Below, piece by piece: positions 16,752-29,690 of a stretch of DNA of 64,000 nucleotides (positions are counted from its first letter, which is position 1; every line of letters begins with the position of its first letter). The notes below the pieces were generated by a model. The model was not told the origin of the DNA, did no database searches, and was given only the letters and a program-made list of their open reading frames with translations. Source of the DNA: Streptomyces sp. RB17 (lineage in GTDB: Bacteria > Actinomycetota > Actinomycetes > Streptomycetales > Streptomycetaceae); NCBI RefSeq assembly GCF_009604455.1, contig NZ_WEGL01000002.1, positions 496,001 to 560,000 on the forward strand, in the 5' to 3' direction. Both the position numbers and the translations under genes were made by a program.

Positions 16752-17003
16752 ATGACGAACCCGCATCCCGACCCGGTTCCCCCGGGCCCGACCCCGGGTC
16801 CAGGCCCCAGGCCACCGGACCCCTACCCGAGCCCCGTCCCACCGCCCGAGCCGGGCCCCCAGCCCGCCCCACCCCCACCGGGCCCCGACCCGACCCCACC
16901 CCCGGCGCCCCCGGCCCCCGGGCCCCCGGAGCCCTCACCGTCTCCCATCCCGCCGGGCCCGGAGCCGGTACCCAACCCCGAGCCCGGTCCACCACTGACG
17001 TGA
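16752..17003 (+). CDS. Proline-rich small protein
   Basis: 83 aa, roughly half proline, built from short P/G/E/D blocks (PPGPTPGPGPRPPDPYPSP and similar) with no hydrophobic core, signal peptide or cysteine. The ATG at 16752 is preceded by GGAGGA at good distance, which supports real translation. The sequence should be an extended polyproline II-like chain. No function can be assigned. Confidence 0.65.
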   Translation: MTNPHPDPVPPGPTPGPGPRPPDPYPSPVPPPEPGPQPAPPPPGPDPTPPPAPPAPGPPEPSPSPIPPGPEPVPNPEPGPPLT

Positions 17004-17006
17004 AAA

Positions 17007-17030
17007 GCCGGGCGCGGAGCGCCGGGTCTT
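17007..17030 (+). terminator. Hairpin terminator after the proline-rich gene
   Basis: Three bases after the stop codon, CCGGGCGC-GGA-GCGCCGG folds into a short GC stem with one bulged G, preceded by AAAA and followed by TCTT. It lies in the convergent gap between the proline-rich gene and gnd. Confidence 0.5.
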
Positions 17031-17066
17031 CAGGGGCGCGGGGAACTGCGCGACCAGCCACGACGA
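17031..17066. repeat. Copy of a common Streptomyces intergenic repeat
   Basis: The stretch beginning AGGGGCGCGGGGAACTGCGC and continuing GACCAGCCACGAC matches, from memory, a short repeat found many times between genes in Streptomyces chromosomes. GCGCGGGGAACTGCGC can fold as a small hairpin. It sits in a convergent intergenic gap, the usual location. Confidence 0.6.
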
Positions 17067-17129
17067 ACCCCCACACGCCGGCCGCGAAGTTCCCCCACCC
17101 CTCAGGCGGACACCCCGACACCGACCGCC

Positions 17130-21245
<4,116 letters not shown>

Positions 21246-21485
21246 CGGCGTCTCCTCTGCGGGTGGCGGGGGCGCTGGGCCCGGCGCGACGTACGCACGG
21301 CTTCCATGGCCAACACTCTGCCCGGCCGCGCTCTTCCCGTCGTCGTCCCTGAGCACGCAATGGGTCCTACTGCCGATGGAGTACACCAGCCGCGCGATCA
21401 TCCTCGCGACGGGTGACGGAAGGCCGAGACCCCGTACGGGACCCCGTGCGAGGACCGGGAAAGGCACCTGGTAGCAGTACTCGTC

Positions 21486-22235
21486 GTGGACCTCGACCCC
21501 GCTCTCGCCGCCCTCCGCCCGCTCGGCGGCTTCTTCGTCCTGCGTACGGTCCCGGGCCCGGCCGGAGCCGGCGGCGGACCGGATCCCGGGTCACTGCCGA
21601 CCCTCGCCGAGACCTACGAGCGGGTGACGCCGGACCCGTTGGCGGCGCGGGTGGCCGTGGTCGCGGACCGGCTCCGCACCCGCGAGCCACGCGTGGCCGC
21701 CTCCATCGCCCAACAGGGCCTGGCCGCCCGGCTGTGGTCGACGGCCCTCGGCTGTGCCGTCCGCTACGGCCGGCTGCCCGACCTCGACCCGCGCCTGCTG
21801 CGCTGGGACCCGCTCGCCTCCGCCCCCGACGACCTGTACCTGACCGAGCTGCGCCCGCTGCCCGGCGACGCCACCACCCTGGCCGCCGCCGTGCTGCACG
21901 GACACCTGGAGCCCCTGGCGGAGGCCGTGACCGCCGGCTACGGCAGCGCGCCCGGACTGCTGTGGGGCAACGCGGGCTCCGCGCTCGCCGGGGCGGCCCG
22001 CGAACTGGACCGCTGGGCCCGCGCGCACGGCCGTACCGATCTGGCCGGCCGGGCCCGGGCCCTGACCGGCGAACTCTTCGACCACCCCCTCCTGCGCACC
22101 ACCGGCACCCGCGCCGGCACCGCCTTCCGCCGCCGCAGCTGCTGCCTGTACTACCGGGTGCCCGGCGGCGGGGTCTGCGGCGACTGCTGCTTCACCCGGC
22201 CGCCGCGCTCTTCCCCAGGGGCCGCTTCTGGGTGA
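21486..22235 (+). CDS. FhuF-motif (2Fe-2S) protein, possible ferric-siderophore reductase
   Basis: 249 aa. The C-terminus carries CCLYYRVPGGGVCGDCCF, which fits the FhuF cluster motif C-C-x10-C-x2-C. FhuF-type proteins hold a 2Fe-2S cluster and reduce ferric siderophores in the cytoplasm. The rest is alanine/leucine-rich, with AARLWSTALGCAVRYGRLPD as the recognisable family segment near residue 80. The start is GTG 21486; the upstream ribosome binding site is weak. No siderophore transport or synthesis gene is adjacent; the next gene, glgA, begins 40 bp downstream. Confidence 0.85.
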   Translation: MDLDPALAALRPLGGFFVLRTVPGPAGAGGGPDPGSLPTLAETYERVTPDPLAARVAVVADRLRTREPRVAASIAQQGLAARLWSTALGCAVRYGRLPDLDPRLLRWDPLASAPDDLYLTELRPLPGDATTLAAAVLHGHLEPLAEAVTAGYGSAPGLLWGNAGSALAGAARELDRWARAHGRTDLAGRARALTGELFDHPLLRTTGTRAGTAFRRRSCCLYYRVPGGGVCGDCCFTRPPRSSPGAASG

Positions 22236-22275
22236 CCATGAAGGGAACCTGCCGCCGATGCCAGGGGGTTGTCCG

Positions 22276-23427
22276 GTGCGAGTGGGACTGCTGACCCGGG
22301 AGTACCCCCCGGACGTGTACGGCGGCGCCGGTGTCCATGTGGAGTTCCTGGCCCGGGAGTTGACCTCACTGGTGGACCTGGAGGTGCACTGCTGGGGCGA
22401 GGGCCGCGGTGTCGGTGTCGTGCGCCACCGCCCCTGGTCCGCGCTCGACGGCGCCAACGACGCGCTGCGCACCTTCTCCGTGGACCTGTCCATCGCCGCC
22501 GCGCTCGAAGGCCGCGAACTCGTCCACTCCCACACCTGGTACGCGAACCTCGCCGGCCACTTCGCCAAGCTCCTGTACGGCGTCCCGCACGTGCTCACCG
22601 CCCACTCGCTGGAGCCGCTGCGGCCCTGGAAGGCCGAGCAACTGGGCGGCGGATACGCGCTGTCGAGCTGGGCCGAACGCACCGCGATCGAGGCCGCCGA
22701 CGCGGTGATCGCCGTGTCCGGCGCCATGCGCGAGGACATCCTCGCCTGCTACCCGGCGCTCGACCCGGCCACCGTGCACATCGTGCACAACGGCATCGAC
22801 ACCCACCTCTACCGCCCCGACCACGGCACCGACGCCCTCACCCGGCACGGCATCGACCCCGCCCGCCCGTACGTCCTGTTCGTCGGCCGGATCACCCGTC
22901 AGAAGGGCGTTCCCCATCTGCTGCGCGCGGTACGGGACATCGACCCGGGCGTCCAGGTCGTGCTGTGCGCCGGCGCGCCCGACACCCCGGAGATCGACCG
23001 GGAGTTCCGGGAACTGTTCGAGGAGCTGAGCCGCATTCGCGCGGGCGTGTTCTGGATCCCGCAGATGCTGCCGCGCCCCGAGGTGATCCAACTTCTCACG
23101 CGCGCCGCCGTGTTCGTCTGTCCCTCGGTGTACGAACCCCTCGGCATCGTCAACCTGGAGGCGATGGCCTGCGGCACGCCGGTCGTGGCCTCCCGGGTCG
23201 GGGGGATCCCGGAGGTCGTGGACGACGGCCGTACCGGCGTGCTGGTCGACGTGGACGAGGAGTTCGAGACACGTCTCGCGGGTGCCCTGGACGCCGTCCT
23301 CGGCGACCCCGAGGCGGCCCGGCGGATGGGGGAGGCCGGACGCGGGCGCGCGGTAGGGGAGTTCGGCTGGGACGCGGTGGCCCGGCGCACGGCCGCGCTG
23401 TACGAGGAGATCCTCAAGCAGGCTTAG
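22276..23427 (+). CDS. glgA: Actinobacterial glycogen synthase / alpha-maltose-1-phosphate synthase (GT4)
   Basis: 383 aa, GT4 GT-B fold. The N-terminal domain has VGLLTREYPPDVYGGAGVHV and ELVHSHTWYANLAGHFAKLL. The C-terminal domain has FVGRITRQKGVPHLLRAVRD and the nucleotide-sugar site CPSVYEPLGIVNLEAMACGT. The short actinobacterial form is called GlgA in most annotations. In mycobacteria it makes alpha-maltose 1-phosphate from ADP-glucose (GlgM) for the GlgE route. GTG 22276 is preferred to ATG 22258 because AGGGGG lies about 8 nt upstream and the family begins at the VRVGLL segment. glgC follows on the same strand after 51 bp. Confidence 0.92.
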   Translation: MRVGLLTREYPPDVYGGAGVHVEFLARELTSLVDLEVHCWGEGRGVGVVRHRPWSALDGANDALRTFSVDLSIAAALEGRELVHSHTWYANLAGHFAKLLYGVPHVLTAHSLEPLRPWKAEQLGGGYALSSWAERTAIEAADAVIAVSGAMREDILACYPALDPATVHIVHNGIDTHLYRPDHGTDALTRHGIDPARPYVLFVGRITRQKGVPHLLRAVRDIDPGVQVVLCAGAPDTPEIDREFRELFEELSRIRAGVFWIPQMLPRPEVIQLLTRAAVFVCPSVYEPLGIVNLEAMACGTPVVASRVGGIPEVVDDGRTGVLVDVDEEFETRLAGALDAVLGDPEAARRMGEAGRGRAVGEFGWDAVARRTAALYEEILKQA

Positions 23428-23478
23428 TCCCGTGCGCTCGGGGCAGCCATGGTTCAACCAGGGGTGAGGGGAGCGGCC

Positions 23479-24699
23479 ATGCGTCGTGGAGGGCCTTCCG
23501 TACTCGGGATCGTACTGGCGGGCGGCGAGGGAAAGCGTCTGATGCCGCTGACCGCCGACCGCGCCAAACCAGCCGTCACCTTCGGCGGCACCTACCGCCT
23601 CGTCGACTTCGTCCTGTCCAACCTCGTCAACGCCGACGTGCTGCGCATCTGTGTGCTGACCCAGTACAAGTCGCACTCGCTGGACCGGCACATCACCACC
23701 ACCTGGCGGATGTCCAGCCTGCTCGGCAACTACGTCACCCCGGTCCCGGCCCAGCAGCGGCTCGGCCCGCGCTGGTACCTGGGCAGCGCCGACGCGATCC
23801 TGCAGTCGCTGAACCTGATCCACGACGAACAGCCCGAGTACGTGGCCGTGTTCGGCGCCGACCACGTCTACCGCATGGACCCGCGGCAGATGCTCGCCCA
23901 GCACATCGAGGGCGGCGCGGGTGTGACGGTGGCCGGCATCCGGGTGCCGCGCGTGGAGTCCTCGTCCTTCGGGGTGATCACGCCGGGCTCGGACGGCCGT
24001 TCGGTGCAGCGCTTCCTGGAGAAGCCCGCCGATCCGCCGGGCCTGCCGGACGATCCGGAGACCGTGTTCGCCTCGATGGGCAACTACGTCTTCACCACCA
24101 AGGCGCTCGTGGAGGCGCTGCAACGGGACGCCGAGGACGGGCAGTCGGTGCACGACATGGGCGGCTCGATCCTGCCCCAGCTCACCCTGCGCGGCGAGGC
24201 CCAGCTGTACGACTTCAACGACAACCACGTGCCCGGCGAGACCACCCGCGACCAGGGCTACTGGCGGGACGTGGGCACCCTGGACGCCTACTACGAGGCG
24301 CACATGGACCTCATCGCCGAGCGGCCCGCGTTCAACCTCTACAACCGCCAGTGGCCCATCTACACCCACTCGGGCCAGCTGTCCCCGGCCCGCTTCAACG
24401 CGGGCGGCATCGCGAGCGAGTCCATCATCAGCGCGGGCTGCCTCATTCGCGGTCAGGTCACCCGGTCGGTCCTCTCCCCGGGTGTACGGGTCGACCCCGG
24501 CGCGGTCGTCCAGGGCTCGGTCCTGCACGACAACGTGCGCATAGGCCGGGGCGCGGTGGTGCGCGGCGCCGTCCTGGACAAGAACGTCGAGGTCCCGCCC
24601 GGCGCCACCATCGGCGTCAATCCGGAGCGGGACGCGGAGCTGTACACCGTGTCCAAGGGCGGCGTGATCGCCCTGGGGAAGGGGCAGCGGGTGCCCTGA
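23479..24699 (+). CDS. glgC: Glucose-1-phosphate adenylyltransferase
   Basis: 406 aa. GlgC makes ADP-glucose from ATP and glucose 1-phosphate, the donor used by the neighbouring GlgA. The nucleotidyl-transferase N-terminus is [20 protein letters not shown] with [20 protein letters not shown]. Catalytic and product-site segments [14 protein letters not shown] and [20 protein letters not shown] follow. The C-terminal 110 residues form a left-handed beta-helix ([40 protein letters not shown]) involved in allosteric control. ATG 23479 has GGGGAG 5 nt upstream; an earlier ATG at 23449 has none. Confidence 0.95.
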   Translation: MRRGGPSVLGIVLAGGEGKRLMPLTADRAKPAVTFGGTYRLVDFVLSNLVNADVLRICVLTQYKSHSLDRHITTTWRMSSLLGNYVTPVPAQQRLGPRWYLGSADAILQSLNLIHDEQPEYVAVFGADHVYRMDPRQMLAQHIEGGAGVTVAGIRVPRVESSSFGVITPGSDGRSVQRFLEKPADPPGLPDDPETVFASMGNYVFTTKALVEALQRDAEDGQSVHDMGGSILPQLTLRGEAQLYDFNDNHVPGETTRDQGYWRDVGTLDAYYEAHMDLIAERPAFNLYNRQWPIYTHSGQLSPARFNAGGIASESIISAGCLIRGQVTRSVLSPGVRVDPGAVVQGSVLHDNVRIGRGAVVRGAVLDKNVEVPPGATIGVNPERDAELYTVSKGGVIALGKGQRVP

Positions 24700-24884
24700 A
24701 TCGCGTCAGCGCTCCGGGGAAGTGCCGTGCCGGGCCGCCTGCCGTCGGCGGGTCCGTCGTGACCGTTCGCGCCCACGCGGCGGAGCCGCACATCGACATG
24801 CCCCGTGTGCCGCGGGGCGCTGCCCGACCGTGACCGGCTTCGCCAGGGCGCCGGGTCAGGGTCGGCGCAGGTCCGCTGCCCCAC

Positions 24885-24962
24885 AGCCGTGCGGACGCGC
24901 ACCGGCTCCACGCCGCGCCGGGCTTCGCCCGCAGCCACGTGGGCTTCGAGCTGACGCTCTGA
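24885..24962 (+). pseudogene. C-terminal remnant of a GNAT acetyltransferase
   Basis: The plus-strand frame ending at the TGA at 24960-24962 reads HSRADAHRLHAAPGFARSHV followed by GFELTL. This matches the last 25 residues of a common GNAT subgroup (SRADAHRLYERLGFxxSHVGFKL pattern), but no upstream GNAT domain exists in this frame or the other two. It is a stump in the 391-bp gap between glgC and the GH92 gene. Apart from the GH92 ribosome binding site at 25076-25080, I see nothing else in that gap. Confidence 0.55.
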
Positions 24963-25090
24963 CGAACCGTCACCGTGTGGCCGATGCCCGGCGCGACGCG
25001 TTCGTACCGATCGCCGTACCTTGCCCGGATCTGAGTCGTTCGACCTTCAGGATTCAGACATCGATGTCGAACCTGCGGAGGTCATGCGAC

Positions 25091-27412
25091 ATGAGAGGGA
25101 CCCGGCGCACGCGGCTGTGCCTGGCCGGGGTGATGGCAGCGTCCGCGCTGATCGCCACCCCCGCCGCACGGGCCGCCGAGCGGACCGACGGCCACCTCAC
25201 CGACCTGGTCAACCCGTTCATCGGGAGCCAGGACGAGGGCAACACCTTCCCCGGCGCGGCCGTGCCCTTCGGCATGGTGCAGTTCTCCCCGGACACCGGG
25301 CACAACACCGGCTACGACTACACACAGAACCGCATCCGCGGCTTCTCCCTGGTCCATCTGTCGGGCGTCGGCTGCCGCATCGGCGGCGACCTGCCCGTGC
25401 TGCCCACCACCGGCGACGTCACGGAGACGGACTACACCCGGTACGCGGCCGGCTTCTCCCACCAGGACGAGACGGCGAGCCCCGGCTACTACCGGGTCGG
25501 TCTCTCCTCCGGCATCCGTGCCGAGCTGACCGCGACCGAGCGCACCGGCGTGCAGCGCTACACCTTCCCCGCCACCGACAAGGCCAACGTCCTGCTGAAC
25601 GCGGCCCAGTCGCTGCACCAGGGGGTCTCCAGCTCCGTCGAGATCCTCGACGACCACACCGTGCGCACCGAGATCACCGGGCACGGCTTCTGCCGGGACA
25701 CCGGGCCCTACACGGTCCACACGATCACCCGCTTCAGCCGGCCCTTCACCGCGTACGGCACCTGGGACGGCCGGACGCTCACCCCGGGCTCCCGCAGCGG
25801 ACCCGGCGGCGCCTACGTCCGCTTCGATGCGACCAAGGACCGTACGGTCGAGGCGACCACCGCCATGTCGTACGTGGACGCGCGCGGCGCGGCCGGGAAC
25901 CTGGCCGCCGAGGCCGGCCGGTCCTTCGACGCCGTGCGCGAGCGGGCCCGCGAGGAGTGGGAGAGGCGGCTCGCCGCCGTCCGCGTCCAGGGCGGCACCG
26001 GCACGCTGCGGCGGACCTTCTACTCCTCGTTGTACCGGTCCTTCCTCGCGCCGAACGTCGGCAGCGACGCCGACGGCCGGTACTTCGGCTGGGACCGCCG
26101 TGTCCACCGCGCCGAGGGCTTCACGTACTACCAGAACTGGTCGCTGTGGGACACCTACCGCACCCAGGTCCAGCTCCTCGCGCTCCTCGCGCCGCGCGAG
26201 GCCCGGGACATGGCCCGCTCGGTCGTCGCGGTCGACGAGGACGGCGGGTGGCTGCCCAAGTGGGGGTACGGCCCGGTCGAGACGAACATCATGAGCGGCG
26301 ACCCCGTCACCCCGTTCCTGACCACGGCCTACCACACGGGGCTGCTCAAGGGCTTCGAGGAGCGGGCCTACCGTGCACTGAAGAAGAACGCCGACGGCGT
26401 CCCCCCGCCCGCGTATCCGGGCATCGGCCGGGAGGCCAACGCCGAGTACCTCGCACACGGATTCGCCCCGTTCGACAAGGACCGGCCGTACGCCAAGATG
26501 GGCGACTCCGACTACCACCACGGAGCCTCCGTCACGCTGGAGTACGCGCTCGCCGACGCCATGCTGGCCCAGATGGCGCGGGGCCTCGGCCATGACGCCG
26601 ACGCCGCCCGCTATGCGGCCCGGGCACAGAACTACCGGAACATCTTCGATCCCACGACCGGCTTCTTCCGCGCCCGCGACGCCTCCGGCGCCTTCACCGG
26701 CTCCGCCGACCCGGCGCGCGGCACCGGCTTCCACGAGGGCACCGCCTGGCAGTACCAGTGGCTCGTGCCGCAGGACGTGCCCGGCATGGTGCGGCTCATC
26801 GGCGGCGAGCGCGCGGCCAACGACCGGCTGGACTCCTTCTTCGCCTACGACCGGCTGCTGGCCGACCCCGGGAAGACGGCCCGCGAGGTGTGGGTGCACG
26901 GCGACGCGTACGCGTACTACAACGCCGACAAGTACAACCCCATGAACGAGCCCGACCTCATCGCGCCCTACACCTATCTGGCCACCGGTCAGCCGTGGAA
27001 GACCACCGACGTGGTGCACGCCGCCCTGACCCTGTTCACCGACGGACCCACCGGCATCACCGGCAACGACGACCTGGGCACGATGTCCGCCTGGAACGTG
27101 CTGTCGTCCATCGGGCTGTTCCCGATCCAGCCCGGCTACGGCACCTGGGGCCTGTCCACGCCGGTCTTCGACCGCGTCGACCTCACCCTGGACCGCCGGT
27201 ACTGGCCGAGCGGCCGGCTGACCGTCGCCGCGCCGGGCACCTCCGCCACCGACCGCTACATCCAGACCGTCCGCACCGACGGAACACCGCACGGGCAGAC
27301 CTATCTGACGACCGGTGCGCTGCGCTCCCTGCGCTCGCTGGCGTTCACGGTCGGCCCGCGCCCGTCTGAGTGGGGTACATCACCCGGGGCGGCGCAGCCG
27401 GTCCTGAAGTGA
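25091..27412 (+). CDS. Secreted GH92 alpha-mannosidase
   Basis: 773 aa with a signal peptide (TRRTRLCLAGVMAASALIAT, cleavage near ARA). GH92 enzymes are calcium-dependent exo-alpha-mannosidases, often alpha-1,2-specific, that trim high-mannose N-glycans. Family landmarks: LVNPFIGSQDEGNTFPGAAV with PFGMVQFSPDTG at the N-terminal sandwich domain, LSGVGCRIGGDLPVLPTTGD, FTYYQNWSLWDTYRTQVQLL, MGDSDYHHGASVTLEYALAD, FHEGTAWQYQWLVPQDVPGM and TGNDDLGTMSAWNVLSSIGL. ATG 25091 is chosen because GGAGG is 10 nt upstream; ATG 25064 in frame lacks a site. It is monocistronic and closed by a strong hairpin terminator. It is functionally related to the mannosidase/ENGase operon at 36-45.5 kb. Confidence 0.95.
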   Translation: MRGTRRTRLCLAGVMAASALIATPAARAAERTDGHLTDLVNPFIGSQDEGNTFPGAAVPFGMVQFSPDTGHNTGYDYTQNRIRGFSLVHLSGVGCRIGGDLPVLPTTGDVTETDYTRYAAGFSHQDETASPGYYRVGLSSGIRAELTATERTGVQRYTFPATDKANVLLNAAQSLHQGVSSSVEILDDHTVRTEITGHGFCRDTGPYTVHTITRFSRPFTAYGTWDGRTLTPGSRSGPGGAYVRFDATKDRTVEATTAMSYVDARGAAGNLAAEAGRSFDAVRERAREEWERRLAAVRVQGGTGTLRRTFYSSLYRSFLAPNVGSDADGRYFGWDRRVHRAEGFTYYQNWSLWDTYRTQVQLLALLAPREARDMARSVVAVDEDGGWLPKWGYGPVETNIMSGDPVTPFLTTAYHTGLLKGFEERAYRALKKNADGVPPPAYPGIGREANAEYLAHGFAPFDKDRPYAKMGDSDYHHGASVTLEYALADAMLAQMARGLGHDADAARYAARAQNYRNIFDPTTGFFRARDASGAFTGSADPARGTGFHEGTAWQYQWLVPQDVPGMVRLIGGERAANDRLDSFFAYDRLLADPGKTAREVWVHGDAYAYYNADKYNPMNEPDLIAPYTYLATGQPWKTTDVVHAALTLFTDGPTGITGNDDLGTMSAWNVLSSIGLFPIQPGYGTWGLSTPVFDRVDLTLDRRYWPSGRLTVAAPGTSATDRYIQTVRTDGTPHGQTYLTTGALRSLRSLAFTVGPRPSEWGTSPGAAQPVLK

Positions 27413-27428
27413 TCTCACGTATCCCTAG

Positions 27429-27460
27429 GTCCCGCCCCTGCGGAAGGGGCGGGACTTAAT
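27429..27460 (+). terminator. Strong rho-independent-type terminator after the GH92 gene
   Basis: GTCCCGCCCC at 27429-27438 pairs perfectly with GGGGCGGGAC at 27446-27455 across a 7-nt loop, followed by TTAATCTT. It begins 17 bp after the GH92 stop codon. Confidence 0.9.
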
Positions 27461-27491
27461 CTTCTGTTAACTGAGCGTAGCCTGATCGTAC

Positions 27492-27530
27492 TTGACCGTA
27501 ATCGGTTGACAGAGATTGACTGCGAGTGAC
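27492..27530 (+). promoter_or_regulatory. Phased TTGAC/TGAC repeats upstream of the WS/DGAT gene
   Basis: TTGAC occurs at 27492, 27506 and 27516, and GTGAC ends at 27530, so the last three copies recur every 10 bp on one face of the helix. They lie within 80 bp upstream of the TTG start, in the only A/T-richer part of the gap. They may be a regulator-binding array or overlapping -35 elements (TTGACA at 27506-27511). Confidence 0.4.
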
Positions 27531-27567
27531 TGCAGATCCACCCGTCGTCGACGCGTGAGGCACGCCC

Positions 27568-28899
27568 TTGACTTCCGACCTGCTCGCTCCCCTCGACCTG
27601 GCGTTCTGGAACATCGAGTCCGACCGGCATCCGATGCACCTCGGCGCGCTCGGTGTCTTCGGCGCGCACTCGCCCACGGCCGGCGCCCATGCGGCCGACC
27701 TGCTCGCCGCCCGCGCCGCCGCCGTACCGGGGCTGCGCCTGCGCATCCGCGACGTGTGGCAGCCGCTCGCGTTCGGCAGCGCCGCCCGGGAACCCGACCC
27801 GGACTTCGACCCGCTGAACCATGTCCGGCTGCACGCCCCGACCTCCGACTTCCACGCGGTCGCCGGCCGGCTCATGGAGCGGCCGCTGGAGCGCGGCCGG
27901 CCGCCGTGGGAGGCGCATGTGCTGCCCGGCGAGGACGGGATGTCCTTCGCCGTGCTGTTCAAGTTCCACCACGCCCTCGCCGACGGGCTGCGCGCGCTGA
28001 AGCTCGCCGCCGGCGTCCTCGACCCGGTGGACCTGCCGCAGCGGGCGCCCCGCGTCATCGAGCCGCCGCGCGGGCTGCTGCCGGACGTGCGCAAGCTGCC
28101 GGGGCTCGTCCCGGGCCTGGTCAAGGGCGCGCTGTCGGACGTGGGCCGGGCCCTGGACATCGGCGCCTCCCTGGCCCGGTCGACCCTCGGCATGCGGCCC
28201 GTCTCCGCGCTCACCTCCGCCCCGAGCGGCACCCGCAGCACCGCCGGGGTCGTCTTCGACATCGACGACGTGCACCGCGTGCGCAAGACCGTCGGCGGCA
28301 CCGTCAACGACGTGCTGATCGCCGTCGTCGCCGGGGCGCTGCGCCGCTGGCTGGAGGAACGCGGCGACTGCACGAAGGGCGTGGCGCCCCGCGCCCTCAT
28401 CCCCGTCTCGCGGCGGCGTCCGCGCACCGCGCATCCACAGGGCAACCGGCTCTCCGGCTATCTGATACGGCTCCCGGTGGACGAGCCGGATCCGCTCGGC
28501 CGGCTCGGCACCGTGCGCACCGCGATGGTCCGCAACAAGGACGCGGGGCCGAACCGGGGTGCGGGTGCGGTGGCGCTGCTCGCCGATCATGTCCCGGCCC
28601 TCGGGCACCGGCTCGGCGGGCCGCTCGTCGGGCAGGCGGCCCGGCTGTGGTTCGACATCCTGGTCACCAGCGTGCCCCTGCCGGGGCTGGGGCTGCGGCT
28701 CGGCGGCCACGAACTGAACGAGGTGTATCCGCTGGCGCCGCTCGCGCCGGGGCAGTCGCTGGCGGTGGCCATCTCGACGTATCGCGGCCGTGTGCACTAC
28801 GGGCTGGTCGCCGATGCGCAGGCCGTGCCGGACCTGGACCGGTTCGCCCACGCGGTGTCGGCCGAGGTGTTGGCGTTGTTGGCGGCGTGCGACGCGTGA
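27568..28899 (+). CDS. Wax ester synthase / diacylglycerol acyltransferase (WS/DGAT)
   Basis: 443 aa. WS/DGAT enzymes join acyl-CoA to diacylglycerol or a fatty alcohol, making storage triacylglycerol or wax esters at the membrane. The catalytic motif HHxxxDG is HHALADG at about residues 134-140. Other family segments are LDLAFWNIESDRHPMHLGAL at the start, GGTVNDVLIAVVAGALRRWL near residue 245 and GNRLSGYLIRLPVDEPDP near residue 290. The start codon is TTG at 27568, with GTGAGG 7 nt upstream; no ATG or GTG fits better. It is monocistronic, between a terminator and the 80-bp repeat array. Confidence 0.93.
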   Translation: MTSDLLAPLDLAFWNIESDRHPMHLGALGVFGAHSPTAGAHAADLLAARAAAVPGLRLRIRDVWQPLAFGSAAREPDPDFDPLNHVRLHAPTSDFHAVAGRLMERPLERGRPPWEAHVLPGEDGMSFAVLFKFHHALADGLRALKLAAGVLDPVDLPQRAPRVIEPPRGLLPDVRKLPGLVPGLVKGALSDVGRALDIGASLARSTLGMRPVSALTSAPSGTRSTAGVVFDIDDVHRVRKTVGGTVNDVLIAVVAGALRRWLEERGDCTKGVAPRALIPVSRRRPRTAHPQGNRLSGYLIRLPVDEPDPLGRLGTVRTAMVRNKDAGPNRGAGAVALLADHVPALGHRLGGPLVGQAARLWFDILVTSVPLPGLGLRLGGHELNEVYPLAPLAPGQSLAVAISTYRGRVHYGLVADAQAVPDLDRFAHAVSAEVLALLAACDA

Positions 28900-29029
28900 C
28901 GTGGTGACGCGTGCCGTCATGGGGTTCCCACCCGCACCACCCGTGCGGCTTTCGTCGCCGGGTGCGGGTGGCCCCGGTGGGGCGGATCCACCGCCTGCGG
29001 CTGCGGGCCCAGGCCCACCGGTTCTCCGC

Positions 29030-29690
29030 CCCCCCGCATGGCAAGCGGGCCTTCGCTCACCTGGCGGCCGATCGGATCTCCGGTGCCGCGCAAACCGACC
29101 GGGCCGCCGCTCACCCGCATGGCAAGCGATCTCAGCTCACCCGGGAGCCAACCGGATACCAGTCACGCGCAAGCCATGCGGATGTCCGCCCCCCGCTTGG
29201 CCACCGCATCTGTGTCGATCCGTGGGCTGATCGGATTTCTGGCCGGGCGCAAGCCAACTCGCTCTCCCTCTCCCCGCATAGCCACCGCGTCTGCGCCGAC
29301 CCGGGAGCTGATCGGATTTCTGGCCGCGCGCAAGCCAACTCGATCTCCCTCTCCCCGCATGGCCACCACATCGTCGCCGACCCGGGAGCCAACCGGATCT
29401 CCCCTCACGCGCGGGCCATGCGGATGTCCGCCCCCCGCTTGGCCACCGCATCTGTGTCGATCCGTGGGCTGATCGGATTTCTGGCGGGGCGCAAGGCAAT
29501 CCGCTCTCCGTCTCCCCGCATGGCCACCACATCTGCGCCGACCCCGGAGCCGGTCGGATTTCTGGCCACGTGCGAGCCGATCCGATCTCCCCCTCCGACT
29601 TGGCAACCGTGTCTCTGCTCACGCGGGAGCCGACCAGATCACCGTCACCCGTAAGCCGACCGGATCTCCGGCCGTCGGCCATGGGAGCAG
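29030..29690. repeat. Array of about eight degenerate 80-bp tandem repeats
   Basis: The anchor CGGAT (or CAGAT in the last unit) recurs at 29073, 29153, 29232, 29313, 29394, 29474, 29555 and 29635, a period of 79-81 bp. Units share ATTTCTGGCC-, CTCCCCGCATGGCCACC- and GGGAGC-like blocks. A 70-bp stretch at 29174-29243 is identical at 29416-29485, 242 bp on, so there is also a three-unit super-period. Because 81 is a multiple of three, several frames stay open on both strands, but none has a convincing start, ribosome binding site or codon bias. With flanks, the 980 bp between the WS/DGAT and SDR genes hold no gene I can support. Confidence 0.85.

Noticed and set aside
22366..24528. 720-aa minus-strand reading frame over glgA/glgC
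   Set aside because: Antisense shadow; both glg genes have full catalytic motifs and good ribosome binding sites.
29137..29682. Repeat-rich reading frames inside the 80-bp array, read as a repetitive protein
   Set aside because: They exist on both strands in several frames because the unit is about 81 nt; none has a ribosome binding site or codon bias, so no CDS is called.
29030..29690. CRISPR array
   Set aside because: The whole 80-bp unit repeats, with no short constant repeats separated by unique spacers and no cas genes.
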